Of a DNA stretch of 14,123 bases, positions 1-7,405 are shown piece by piece. Under the pieces are notes generated by a model, which did not search any database, was not told where the DNA came from, and saw only the letters and a program-made list of their open reading frames with translations. Position numbers and translations under genes: made by a program. Position 1 is the stretch's first letter. Each line of letters starts with the position of its first letter. The stretch is from CAVPEW01 sp050247895 (GTDB taxonomy: Bacteria > Actinomycetota > Acidimicrobiia > Acidimicrobiales > VFJN01). Where the stretch lies: the NCBI GenBank assembly GCA_050247895.1, contig JBFWTJ010000076.1, positions 1 through 14,123 of the forward strand, in the 5' to 3' direction.

Positions 1-30
1 CCTCCTCGCGAGGACCGCCCGGACGAGGAT

Positions 31-49
31 GCCCGTTCGGTGAACGGGC
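31..49 (-). terminator. Perfect hairpin downstream of the catabolic operon (possible terminator)
   Basis: Seen: GCCCGTTC (31-38) and GAACGGGC (42-49) form a perfect 8-bp stem around a 3-nt loop. It lies about 190 nt past the stop codon of the last operon gene. Neither side carries a clear T tract, so it would be a non-canonical terminator or a 3'-end stabilising structure. Because the hairpin is symmetric it could equally serve a plus-strand transcript entering from outside the window. Confidence 0.35.
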
Positions 50-238
50 AAGCCTACCGGGCCGCGCCGCCCCGCGGCTCCTCCCCGCGGCGGGTCCCGG
101 ACCGAGCGCGGTCGGGCCCGAGATGCCTCGTCGCAAGCGGGGTTCGGTGGCGGGCCGCCCGGACCACAGGGGGGCATGGATCCGACCCGACCCGCCACCG
201 GATCGCTGTGCACGGTCCCGGCCCGAGCGTCCCACCGG
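50..238. other. Non-coding stretch with GC-rich inverted repeats
   Basis: I find no convincing gene here; open frames that cross it are antisense to the oxidoreductase gene or lack family features. Seen: CCGCGG at 72-77 repeats in inverted form at 85-90 around a 7-nt loop. At 96-116 there is a bulged hairpin (GACCG 100-104 with CGGTC 109-113, extended by CCC/GGG across a one-base bulge). Composition is extreme: 61-120 has only 6 A/T bases of 60, resembling the heme-gene side rather than the operon. Confidence 0.45.
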
Positions 239-1183
239 TCAGGGCACCTTCGGGTGGCCCCAGACCTCCATGTGCCGATCACCGTTGTGGGGGACGGGGG
301 ACGGGCTGCGACGCTCGATTCCGAGTGCGTCGGCAGCCCCGCGCATTGCGTCGGCCCGCTCATCGGGTGCGACGCCCTCGAAGATCTCGTGCGCCCACAC
401 GACCACGTCTTCGATCCCAGCCTCTGCGTAGCGCTCCACCTGATGGCTGGTGATGCCCTTGATCCGGACGAACATCCGGAACGCCCCTGGATCCCGACCA
501 TGCTGCTGCAGCAAGCCGTGAAGGCGGCTGGAGAGATGGACGGCCTCCTCGAACGTGGGGTTGCCCGAGCTCAACCAGCCGTCGCCCACTCGGGCACAGC
601 GGTCGAGCGCTCGGCCCGTGTTGCCGCCGAGCACCAGCGGGACCTCGATCGGCCTCGTCGTGATCCGCAAGTCGGAGAACTCGAAGTGCTCACCGTGGAA
701 CGAGAACGGGGTGCCCCGCCAGGCACGCCGCAGTATCTCGATGCTCTCGTCGAAGCGCCGGCCTCGCGTAGCGAAGTCGACGCCGAGCGCCTCGAACTCC
801 TCGGCCAACCAACCCGAACCGGCGCCGTAGACGAACCGTCCGCCCGAGATGTCGTGGAGCGTGGCGACGGCACGAGCGACGAGGAGCGGGTGGTTCAGCG
901 GGAGCAGGGCGATGCCTGTCGCCAGACGGATGCGGGTGGTGGCCACGGCCGCAGCGGCCACCGCCACGAGGGGATCGACGAGCTCCACCTCGGGGTCGAC
1001 GATCGCCTTCCCGTGGTGGACCGCTGTCGCCCCTGGCTGGGCCGGGTGTCGGCTGGCGTGGTGAGCCGGCAGCACGGTGTGCTCACCGACCCAGAGCGCG
1101 TCGAAGCCGCACTCGTCGGCGAGGCGTGCAAGTTCCACCAGATCGCCGGCCGAGATGTCGTAGGTGCAGATGCCCACGCTCAT
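239..1183 (-). CDS. LLM-class flavin/F420-dependent oxidoreductase (luciferase-like), last gene of the operon
   Basis: A 314-residue protein of the bacterial luciferase-like monooxygenase family, resembling the TIGR03619-type F420-dependent group. Seen: an N-terminal TIM-barrel strand with LARLADECGFDALWVGEH (about 18-35), the RIRLATGIALLPLNHP segment (85-99), the SGGRFVYGAGSGWLAEEF signature (113-130) and the PLVLGGNTGRALDRCA nucleotide-binding region (182-197). The family oxidises or reduces small organic substrates using FMNH2 or reduced F420; sequence alone does not settle which cofactor. The ATG at 1183 overlaps the stop of the upstream amidohydrolase in an ATGA, which fixes the start; an upstream extension in the same frame would only duplicate amidohydrolase DNA. 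Inference: it oxidises the imported compound or a hydrolysis product. The last 20 or so residues are hydrophilic and poorly family-like. Confidence 0.88.
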   Translation of the reverse strand: MSVGICTYDISAGDLVELARLADECGFDALWVGEHTVLPAHHASRHPAQPGATAVHHGKAIVDPEVELVDPLVAVAAAAVATTRIRLATGIALLPLNHPLLVARAVATLHDISGGRFVYGAGSGWLAEEFEALGVDFATRGRRFDESIEILRRAWRGTPFSFHGEHFEFSDLRITTRPIEVPLVLGGNTGRALDRCARVGDGWLSSGNPTFEEAVHLSSRLHGLLQQHGRDPGAFRMFVRIKGITSHQVERYAEAGIEDVVVWAHEIFEGVAPDERADAMRGAADALGIERRSPSPVPHNGDRHMEVWGHPKVP

Positions 1184-2928
1184 GACGCCGTGCCGTGCCC
1201 CGCCCCGAGTCGCCCGATGGGCACGGTGACCGTGTCCCTGCCGCTGCGCAGCACCCTGCCGGGGCACGTGCCGATCGGTGCGCCGTGACGGGCGACCTCG
1301 ACTCCGTTCACCACGACGTGGTGGATGCCGGTCGCCGTGCTGAACAGTCGTCCCGCTCCCCCGGGGAGGTCGGACACGAACTCAACCTCGCCCGGGCCAA
1401 CCACCTCGGGGTCGAAGACAACCACGTCCGCCCACCACCCCGGCAGGAGGCGTCCCCGTCGATGGAGGCCGTAGAGACGTGCCGGCACGTCGGTCATCAG
1501 CCGCACGGCCTGTTCGAGGCCGACGAGTCGCCGCCGCCTCACAGCCTCGGCGAGCAGACGTGTGTGACAGGCGAAGGTCGTGATCATGTCGAGGTGGGCA
1601 CCGGCGTCGGATCCTCCCAGGACCACCCGCTCGTCGTGCAACAACTCTCCCCGGCGCTGCCACGCTTCCTCGCCGTCGTCTCGCGGCGGAGCTTCGAAGA
1701 GCGTCTCCCCCCGATCTTCGACGACAACATCCAGCAGGCAGCCGAAGGGGTCGCACGACCTCTCCGCCGCGATCTGGCCGATCGATCGACCCTGCAGCGA
1801 CAACAGTGACGGGGCCCCGACTCTTTCGACCCGGTACCGAGGCCAATCGTTCCAGACCTCCTGCACCGACGCGCTCGCGCCCTCACGCAACCGCTGACGC
1901 ATCGCCGGATCCGAGAGCGCGGTGAGCCGATCGGATAGAGGCAGCTTGAACAGGTCGGCCCAACCCTTCATGGAGTCCAGGACGAACCCGCTGTCGAAGC
2001 TCAGGCGGAGGCGGAACGGATCGAGCATGGCCAGGGGGACGACCGTCGCGCCGCGCTCACGGGCGACATCAGCAGACCGCAGCCGGCGCAGGGTCCGATC
2101 CTGCTCCTCCTCCGTCGAACCGACGCGCAGCACGTTCCAGTTGACGCTGCGCCGGCCCGTGAGCGACATCTCGACCAGAAGGTCATCGGTCCGGTCGGTC
2201 CAGCCGTCGCCCACGTCGGGGATGAACTCCAGCACCGTCCCCTCGTGGCGGGATACCACCTCGCAAAGGGAGAGGAGCTCCTCTCGGTCGGCCCAGCGCG
2301 ACGGAACGGGATCGCCCCGGTGATCGCTGTGAGCGACGCCCCACGACGACGAGAAGCCCAGAGCGCCCTCGCCGAGGCTGACGTCCAACAGGCGGCACAT
2401 CGCGTCCAGGTCCTGGGACGTCGCCTTCTCGCCGACGGCACGCTCACCCATCACGACCCGGCGGATCGCGGAGTGACCGGCGAGGAATCCGATGTTCAGC
2501 GCGGTTGCGCCCTGAACATGGTCGAGCCATTGGGCGACACTCGACCATCTCAGATCGACGCCACGCTCCAGGGCGTCGAGGGGCATGCCCTCGACGCGGG
2601 CCAGCATCGGGATCAGGTACTCCGCCGCCGTGTCGGAGATCGGCGCCAACGAGAAGCCGCAGTTGCCGCCGACGACGGTCGTGACCCCATGCAGCGACGA
2701 GGGTGTGAGCTGCGGGTTCCACAGCACGTGCGGGTCGTAATGCGTGTGGATGTCGACGAAGCCGGGAGCCACGACGCAGCCCTGCGCGTCGATCTCCGCC
2801 TCCGCCAACTGGCCGCGCAGGTCTCCGATGCCGGCCACCCGACCGCCCCGGATCCCGACGTCGGCGCGACGCGCCGGCCCGCCTGAGCCGTCGATCACCA
2901 TGCCTGCCCTGACAATCAGATCGAACAA
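1180..2928 (-). CDS. D-aminoacylase-like amidohydrolase (Amidohydro_3), second of a tandem pair
   Basis: A 582-residue metal-dependent amidohydrolase of the N-acyl-D-amino-acid deacylase type, probably cytoplasmic (no signal peptide). Seen: the N-terminal beta-sandwich motif DLIVRAGMVIDGSG (3-16), metal-binding HxH in GFVDIHTHYD (H61, H63), GGNCGF with C90, H152 in GHSAIRRVVMGERA, the catalytic-Asp motif GGSDAGAH (D441, H445) and the closing beta-strand region ending GTCPGRVLRSG (553-563). These match the bridging Cys, His ligands and catalytic Asp of characterised D-aminoacylases. Length is near the upper range of the family. I chose TTG at 2928: it has a strong GGGAGG (2938-2943) nine bases upstream and lies 4 nt after the previous stop; starting further upstream would read into the preceding gene. 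Likely role is amide or cyclic-amide hydrolysis; substrate unknown. Confidence 0.88.
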   Translation of the reverse strand: MFDLIVRAGMVIDGSGGPARRADVGIRGGRVAGIGDLRGQLAEAEIDAQGCVVAPGFVDIHTHYDPHVLWNPQLTPSSLHGVTTVVGGNCGFSLAPISDTAAEYLIPMLARVEGMPLDALERGVDLRWSSVAQWLDHVQGATALNIGFLAGHSAIRRVVMGERAVGEKATSQDLDAMCRLLDVSLGEGALGFSSSWGVAHSDHRGDPVPSRWADREELLSLCEVVSRHEGTVLEFIPDVGDGWTDRTDDLLVEMSLTGRRSVNWNVLRVGSTEEEQDRTLRRLRSADVARERGATVVPLAMLDPFRLRLSFDSGFVLDSMKGWADLFKLPLSDRLTALSDPAMRQRLREGASASVQEVWNDWPRYRVERVGAPSLLSLQGRSIGQIAAERSCDPFGCLLDVVVEDRGETLFEAPPRDDGEEAWQRRGELLHDERVVLGGSDAGAHLDMITTFACHTRLLAEAVRRRRLVGLEQAVRLMTDVPARLYGLHRRGRLLPGWWADVVVFDPEVVGPGEVEFVSDLPGGAGRLFSTATGIHHVVVNGVEVARHGAPIGTCPGRVLRSGRDTVTVPIGRLGAGHGTAS

Positions 2929-2932
2929 GGCG

Positions 2933-4699
2933 TCAGACCTCCCTCGTGGGCCTAGCCATCGTTCCCGCCGCCGAAGAGACCACGCCGCTCCGCACCAAGC
3001 GACCCGGTCGGGCCCCGGTCGGCTCACCGCCCCGGTATGTCGGCCGACCTGCCACCACGGTCACGTCGATGCCGCGCGTGCGCTGCATCAGTCGCTGTCC
3101 ACCTCCGGGGAGATCCGCCACCGGGTGGAGCGGACCGAAGCCGATCTCGTCCCAGTCGATGACGTTCAGGTCGGCCCGCAGCCCGGGCCGCACCATCCCG
3201 CGGTCGGTGAGACCCATCACCGACGCACCGTCGAGGGTGAGCCGGCGGACCAGATCCTCGCAACGGAACCTCTCCCTCTGCCGACCCCAGTAGCCGAGCA
3301 GGAAGGTAGGAAAGTTGGCGTCCTGGATCAGGCCCACGTGTGCGCCACCGTCGCCGAGCCCGACGAGGGTGTTCGGGTCGGCCAGCATCGACTCGCTCGT
3401 AGCGAGGTCGTCCTCATCGAAGTTGGCGACGGCGGCGTAGATGAAGGCGGTTCCGTCGTCCCGCAGGAGGTGGTCGTACGCCACCTCCCGTGGGTCGCGT
3501 CGCTCACGGGCACCCCGGGCAGCGAAGGAGTCCCCCGGCGGCGGCGCGTAGTCGATGGTTTCCGAGACAGGAAAGGTGTGTTCCCAGCGCAGCCGCTGCA
3601 GCAGGGGGTAAGGCGATAGCTCGGCCGGATCGTCGGCCAGGATCCGGGCCTTGACCACTGGGTCCCGCAGGGCACCAAGCCGCTCCGGCAAGGGCAGGTC
3701 TCGCAACGACCGGTACGTCCTCGTACCCGAGAACGGGTGGTACGACGTCCGGTGGCCCAGGATCAGCCCGATGGCACGCGGCGCGACGACAGGCCGCACG
3801 ACGTGGCCCTGCCGTGTCGCCGCCGCTGCGGCCTCGCGCAGATCCACCACGATCTCGGGAGGGTCGACGTTCCGCTTGACGAGCGAGAAGAGGACGGGCC
3901 GGTTGGCCGCGGCGGCCAGCTTCGGCAGGAGCCGGAACCGATCGAGGTGCCCAGCGTTCCTGCCGTCCCCGAAGTCCATGACGACCTCGACCACGCCACG
4001 CCCGGCGGTGCCCACACCCGACGCCAGCTCGACCAGCTCCGCCTCATCGGCCGCGATCGACGGGCTCGAGACGCCTCGCGAGCTGACGTGGTGGGGCATC
4101 AGGGTCGTCGACACACCGAACGCGCCGGCCCGCACGGCCCCACCCACCAGGAGGTGCATCGCACGACGGTCTTCCTCGGTCGCCCGTTCGCCCCGCAACG
4201 CCCGTTCACCCATGGCGAAGACCCGTACCGGCGCGTGCGGCACCAGGGCGCAGACGTCGGCGTCGAACGAACGCCGCTCGAGGAAGCCGAGGTACCCATC
4301 GAAGGTCTCCCACGACCACGGGACCCCTGCCGCGAGGACGGGCTCGGGGAGGTCTTCGATGCCGGACATCAGCTCGATCAGCGACTCACGATCACCAGGT
4401 CTGCAGGGAGCGAAGCCGACACCGCAGTTGCCTGTCACGACGGTCGTGACGCCGTTCCAGGTCGACGGGGTGAGGTCGTCCGACCACGTGACCTGACCGT
4501 CGTAGTGGGTGTGCACGTCGACGAAGCCCGGCGTGACGAGCCGGTCCGTGGCGTCGATCTCCTCACGACCGGATCCGAGCCGCCGGCCGACCGCCGCGAT
4601 GTGGGCGCCGACGACGGCGACATCGGCGACGAACGGGTCTGTGCCCGAGCCATCGATGACGGTGCCGCCGCGGACTACCAGGTCGAACGGTGCCGCCAT
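2933..4699 (-). CDS. D-aminoacylase-like amidohydrolase (Amidohydro_3), first of a tandem pair
   Basis: A 588-residue amidohydrolase of the same superfamily as its downstream neighbour. Seen: DLVVRGGTVIDGSG (6-19), GFVDVHTHYD with H63 and H65, TGNCGVGFAP with C92, H155 in VPHAPVRVFAMGERA, GLGDGGAH (D450, H454) and the C-terminal GARPGRLVRSG (562-572). All expected metal and catalytic positions appear intact. The residues between the Cys motif and the catalytic Asp differ strongly from the neighbour, so the two probably act on different substrates or as partners and are not a recent duplication. The ATG at 4699 shares one base with the cyclase stop (TGATG), which supports this start; there is no clear ribosome-binding site, so reinitiation after the cyclase is likely. 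Function beyond N-acyl or cyclic amide hydrolysis cannot be named. Confidence 0.88.
   Translation of the reverse strand: MAAPFDLVVRGGTVIDGSGTDPFVADVAVVGAHIAAVGRRLGSGREEIDATDRLVTPGFVDVHTHYDGQVTWSDDLTPSTWNGVTTVVTGNCGVGFAPCRPGDRESLIELMSGIEDLPEPVLAAGVPWSWETFDGYLGFLERRSFDADVCALVPHAPVRVFAMGERALRGERATEEDRRAMHLLVGGAVRAGAFGVSTTLMPHHVSSRGVSSPSIAADEAELVELASGVGTAGRGVVEVVMDFGDGRNAGHLDRFRLLPKLAAAANRPVLFSLVKRNVDPPEIVVDLREAAAAATRQGHVVRPVVAPRAIGLILGHRTSYHPFSGTRTYRSLRDLPLPERLGALRDPVVKARILADDPAELSPYPLLQRLRWEHTFPVSETIDYAPPPGDSFAARGARERRDPREVAYDHLLRDDGTAFIYAAVANFDEDDLATSESMLADPNTLVGLGDGGAHVGLIQDANFPTFLLGYWGRQRERFRCEDLVRRLTLDGASVMGLTDRGMVRPGLRADLNVIDWDEIGFGPLHPVADLPGGGQRLMQRTRGIDVTVVAGRPTYRGGEPTGARPGRLVRSGVVSSAAGTMARPTREV
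2938..2943 (-). promoter_or_regulatory. Ribosome-binding site deciding a TTG start
   Basis: GGGAGG on the minus strand lies 9 nt before the TTG at 2928 and is embedded in the last codons of the upstream amidohydrolase (stop at 2933-2935). It is the best ribosome-binding site in the distal half of the operon and is why the rare TTG start is preferred over upstream in-frame codons. Confidence 0.7.
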
Positions 4700-5667
4700 C
4701 AGAACACGGCGAGGGGGTTCACCGGGCACCCGGAGGCCCCGGGCAGGCGCAGGGGCGACACGACGAGCAGGCACTCGTATCGTCCGGCTTCTGCGCAGTA
4801 CGAGGTCATCTCCCCCATCGTGCAGTTGTCGACGATCCCGACGCCGAAGGCGTGGAGGATGTTGTGCACGGTGCCGTTGTGGAGCCCGTAGCCGGTCGGG
4901 GTCGCCTCGAGCATGTCCCAAAGGAGGAGCGACACGTCGTGCTCGCGGATGAACTCGATGCAGCTGGCGTGCAGACCAGGACGCCGCTCAGCACCGGTGG
5001 GCAGGCCGCTCGACCTAGGCGCGCCGTACGGCCCGTTGGCTTCCTCCCACGCGTCCCGACCACAGTGAACGAGCAGAGCATCGCCGGGGGCCATCGCGAC
5101 GCCTTGGTCCCTCAGGACTCCCTCCAGCTCCTCACCCGTGACCGGCGCGTCCACCTCGACCGCGGGCACGCCTCGAGCCCGAGGCACGTCGACCACCACT
5201 CCCCGAGTGACGAAGCCGGTCCGCCACTGGTCGATGTCCGCCCACCGTTGGGCGTCGGGGCCGAACAGCACATCCGGATCGCGACCGTTGTAGAGGCCGT
5301 CGTCACCCCAGTTGTGGCAGATCGCATCGAGGTGGGTGCAGCCGAGCCCGTGCGGGTGGACCGAGATGTAGTCGACCGTCTCTGTCGTCCGGCCCTGGCG
5401 CTGAAGGGGGATCAGCGTGTGGTGCGCGGGGAACGGGTTGTTGGGGCTCGGTGTGGTGGGGATCTCCCGTGACAGCGAGAAGACCACCCCGCTGCGGATC
5501 GTCCCGGCGCCGGACCGCACCTTCTCCGGGGTGACGAGGTTCGCCGCGCCTCGCTCGTCCTGGTCACCCCACCGACCCCAGTTGCGTCGGTCACGTAGGT
5601 AGGCACGCAGTTCGTCCTCGGTGGGCGCCGGGGGTGCTCCTTGGGCCGAATCTTGACCAGCTCTCAC
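4699..5667 (-). CDS. Cyclase family metal-dependent hydrolase (PF04199; isatin hydrolase/kynurenine formamidase-like)
   Basis: A 322-residue member of the 'cyclase' family, whose characterised relatives hydrolyse amide or lactam bonds (kynurenine formamidase, isatin hydrolase) with a divalent metal. Seen: the metal site H-G-L-G-C-T-H-L-D-A-I-C-H at 106-118, a variant of the usual HxGTHxDxPxH, with H106, H112, D114 and H118 retained but Cys for the Gly and Cys in place of the usual small residue. Also seen are WRTGFVTRGVVVDVPRARG (148-166), a central DALLVHCGRD (196-205) and the C-terminal PGASGCPVNPLAVF typical of the family. The GTG at 5667 overlaps the permease stop (GTGA) with AGGTGG upstream; a much longer in-frame extension is only the permease gene read in another frame. 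Context suggests ring opening of the imported compound or an intermediate. Confidence 0.87.
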   Translation of the reverse strand: MRAGQDSAQGAPPAPTEDELRAYLRDRRNWGRWGDQDERGAANLVTPEKVRSGAGTIRSGVVFSLSREIPTTPSPNNPFPAHHTLIPLQRQGRTTETVDYISVHPHGLGCTHLDAICHNWGDDGLYNGRDPDVLFGPDAQRWADIDQWRTGFVTRGVVVDVPRARGVPAVEVDAPVTGEELEGVLRDQGVAMAPGDALLVHCGRDAWEEANGPYGAPRSSGLPTGAERRPGLHASCIEFIREHDVSLLLWDMLEATPTGYGLHNGTVHNILHAFGVGIVDNCTMGEMTSYCAEAGRYECLLVVSPLRLPGASGCPVNPLAVF

Positions 5668-6521
5668 GAGGTCGCCACCTCTCCGGCTCGGCTCCGCGCT
5701 CGGCGGTTGCCGCCAGGCACAGGCTGTTGTGTCAGGTCGGCCGCCCAGAAGATGGTGCGGCGTTCGGCGAAGGCCACGGCACGTTGGAGGAGGACGCCGA
5801 TGGCCATCAGGATGAACAGGATGGCGTAGGCACCCGGTGCGTTGAAGTTCGCCCTCTCGATCATGAGGAGGTAGCCCAAGCCGTTCCTGGTGCCGACCAA
5901 CTCGGCCACGACCGCGCCGATGAGGGCGAAGACCGCGCCGATGTTCAGCCCGGCGAAGATGTAAGGCAGCGCGGTGGGCAGCCGGAGGTAGCGGACTGCC
6001 TGGAGTCGGCTCGCCCCCAACGAGCGGAACAGCTCCCACTGCTCCCGGTCCCGTGCTCGCAGGCCCTGCATCGCGTTGACGAGGATGGGGAAGAACGTCA
6101 CGACGGTGACGATCGCCACCTTGGCCTGCTGCTCGAAGCCCAGCCAGATCAGGACCAGTGGTGCCACCGCAACCTTGGGCAGAGCTTGGAAGGCGACGAT
6201 GATGGGCGTCACGGCACGCTCGAGGGCCCGGAAGCTCACCAGCACGGCGGCGAGCGCGATGGAGCCCACGCTGGCCAGCGCGAAGCCGACCGCCATCGCC
6301 GAGACCGTCGAGCGGATGTGGGGCCAATAGATGCCCCGGTCGACCCCGTCCCAGAAGGCGGTCCAGACGTCGGTCGGGGCCGGGACGATGAAGGGCGAGA
6401 TCCACTGTCGGGATGCTGAGACCTCGGCCAGCAGGAGTATGGCGGCCACCAGCGTCGCCGTCAGCGAGAAGTCCTTGAGCCGACCGACGACACGGGCGGC
6501 GATCCCGGCGCGCTCAGCCAC
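5664..6521 (-). CDS. ABC transporter permease (SsuC/TauC-like)
   Basis: A 285-residue inner-membrane permease of the nitrate/sulfonate/taurine-type importer family. Seen: a hydrophobic helix at about 20-34, then FIVPAPTDVWTAF (44-56), a family hallmark after the first helix. Several further helices follow (about 76-95, 104-126, 134-149, 192-210 and 233-250). The cytoplasmic EAA loop that docks the ATPase is at about 163-186 (ELFRSLGASRLQAVRYLRLP...). The GTG at 6521 follows GGAGGA (6525-6530) at a short 3-4 nt spacing and overlaps the ATPase stop by 8 nt; the frame stays open further upstream but that is ATPase coding sequence. It should pair with the adjacent ATPase and lipoprotein to import the operon's substrate. 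The C-terminal tail (about 262-285) is Arg-rich and cytoplasmic or disordered. Confidence 0.92.
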   Translation of the reverse strand: MAERAGIAARVVGRLKDFSLTATLVAAILLLAEVSASRQWISPFIVPAPTDVWTAFWDGVDRGIYWPHIRSTVSAMAVGFALASVGSIALAAVLVSFRALERAVTPIIVAFQALPKVAVAPLVLIWLGFEQQAKVAIVTVVTFFPILVNAMQGLRARDREQWELFRSLGASRLQAVRYLRLPTALPYIFAGLNIGAVFALIGAVVAELVGTRNGLGYLLMIERANFNAPGAYAILFILMAIGVLLQRAVAFAERRTIFWAADLTQQPVPGGNRRARSRAGEVATS

Positions 6522-7404
6522 CGCTCCTCCGGCCCAGGCCTCCAGGCCGGCCCTCGTGCCCCTCGCTGGTCGTCGCGGTGAAGGTCGACTCCAGGGCCGT
6601 CTCGACGGCGTGGATCTCACGACTGGCGAACACGCTGTGACGATCACGCGGTCGGGGTATCTCGATCGGGATGTCCGCGATGATCCGGCCCGGGTCCTTC
6701 GACATGACGAGCACGCGGTCGGACAAGAGTACGGCCTCCTCGATGCTGTGGGTCACGAAGACCACGGTCTTGCGGTGCTCCATGTGCACGGTCTGGAGGT
6801 GCGCGCCCATCGAGTCCCTCGTGAGAGCGTCCAGCGCGCCGAAGGGTTCGTCCATGAAGAGGATGTCGGGGTCGTGGACCAGCGCTCGGGCGATGGCGAC
6901 CCTCTGCTGCATGCCCCCGGAGAGCTCGCTCGGGTACTTCCTCGACGCACCGTCGAGGCGCATCAGGTCGAGGAGGTCCATCGCACGAGATCGGGCCGCC
7001 CTCACGTCCCCACCCAAGATCTGCGTCGGTAGGAGCACGTTCTTGAGCACGTTGCGCCAGGGGAGCAGAGCCGGGGCTTGGAACACGATCCCCATCTCCG
7101 CTGGGACGGGGCCGCCCGGTCGACCTCGGTAGGCGAGCGAACCCCCCGAGGGCTCGAGCAGGCCAGCACAGATCTTCATGAGGGTCGTCTTCCCGCAACC
7201 GCTCTGGCCAACGAGGCTGACGAACTCGCCACCGCCGGCGCGATACGACACCCCATCCAGGACGAGTTGCGTGGCACGGCCGTCCCGGCCGGCGTAGCGC
7301 ATGCACAAGTCCGTTGCCGCGAGTGCTCGCTCGGCCGAAGGATCGGCTTGGCCGCGCGCCCCGTGTGCATCTCCGTCGACTTCGGCCGCGTCGGTGGTGC
7401 GCAT
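6514..7404 (-). CDS. ABC transporter ATP-binding protein (SsuB/TauB/NrtD-like)
   Basis: A 296-residue ATPase that powers the importer. Seen in order: Walker A GQSGCGKTT (66-74), Q-loop Gln109 in VFQAPALLPWRNV, ABC signature LSGGMQQ (161-167), Walker B ILFMDEP with catalytic Glu186, D-loop GALDALTR and the switch His219 in VTHSIEEAVLLSDRV. The 'PALLPWRNV' after the Q-loop is typical of the nitrate/sulfonate/taurine branch. The first 25 residues are an extra hydrophilic leader before the fold begins. The ATG at 7404 lies one base after the lipoprotein stop (TGA-C-ATG) and is preferred over in-frame upstream codons that fall inside that gene. All catalytic residues are intact. Confidence 0.94.
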   Translation of the reverse strand: MRTTDAAEVDGDAHGARGQADPSAERALAATDLCMRYAGRDGRATQLVLDGVSYRAGGGEFVSLVGQSGCGKTTLMKICAGLLEPSGGSLAYRGRPGGPVPAEMGIVFQAPALLPWRNVLKNVLLPTQILGGDVRAARSRAMDLLDLMRLDGASRKYPSELSGGMQQRVAIARALVHDPDILFMDEPFGALDALTRDSMGAHLQTVHMEHRKTVVFVTHSIEEAVLLSDRVLVMSKDPGRIIADIPIEIPRPRDRHSVFASREIHAVETALESTFTATTSEGHEGRPGGLGRRSGG

Positions 7405-7405
7405 G

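Noticed and set aside
176..1288. 370-residue open frame on the plus strand
   Set aside because: Antisense to the luciferase-like oxidoreductase gene; no recognisable motif and no promoter or ribosome-binding site.
3737..4891. 384-residue open frame on the plus strand
   Set aside because: It is antisense to the first amidohydrolase and the cyclase end, which carry intact motifs; the frame has low-complexity Arg/Asp/Gly composition and no domain.
5668..6405. Long in-frame N-terminal extension of the cyclase-family protein
   Set aside because: It is the permease gene read in another frame, is Arg/Pro/His-rich and shows no family features; the GTG at 5667 overlaps the permease stop and gives the normal family length.
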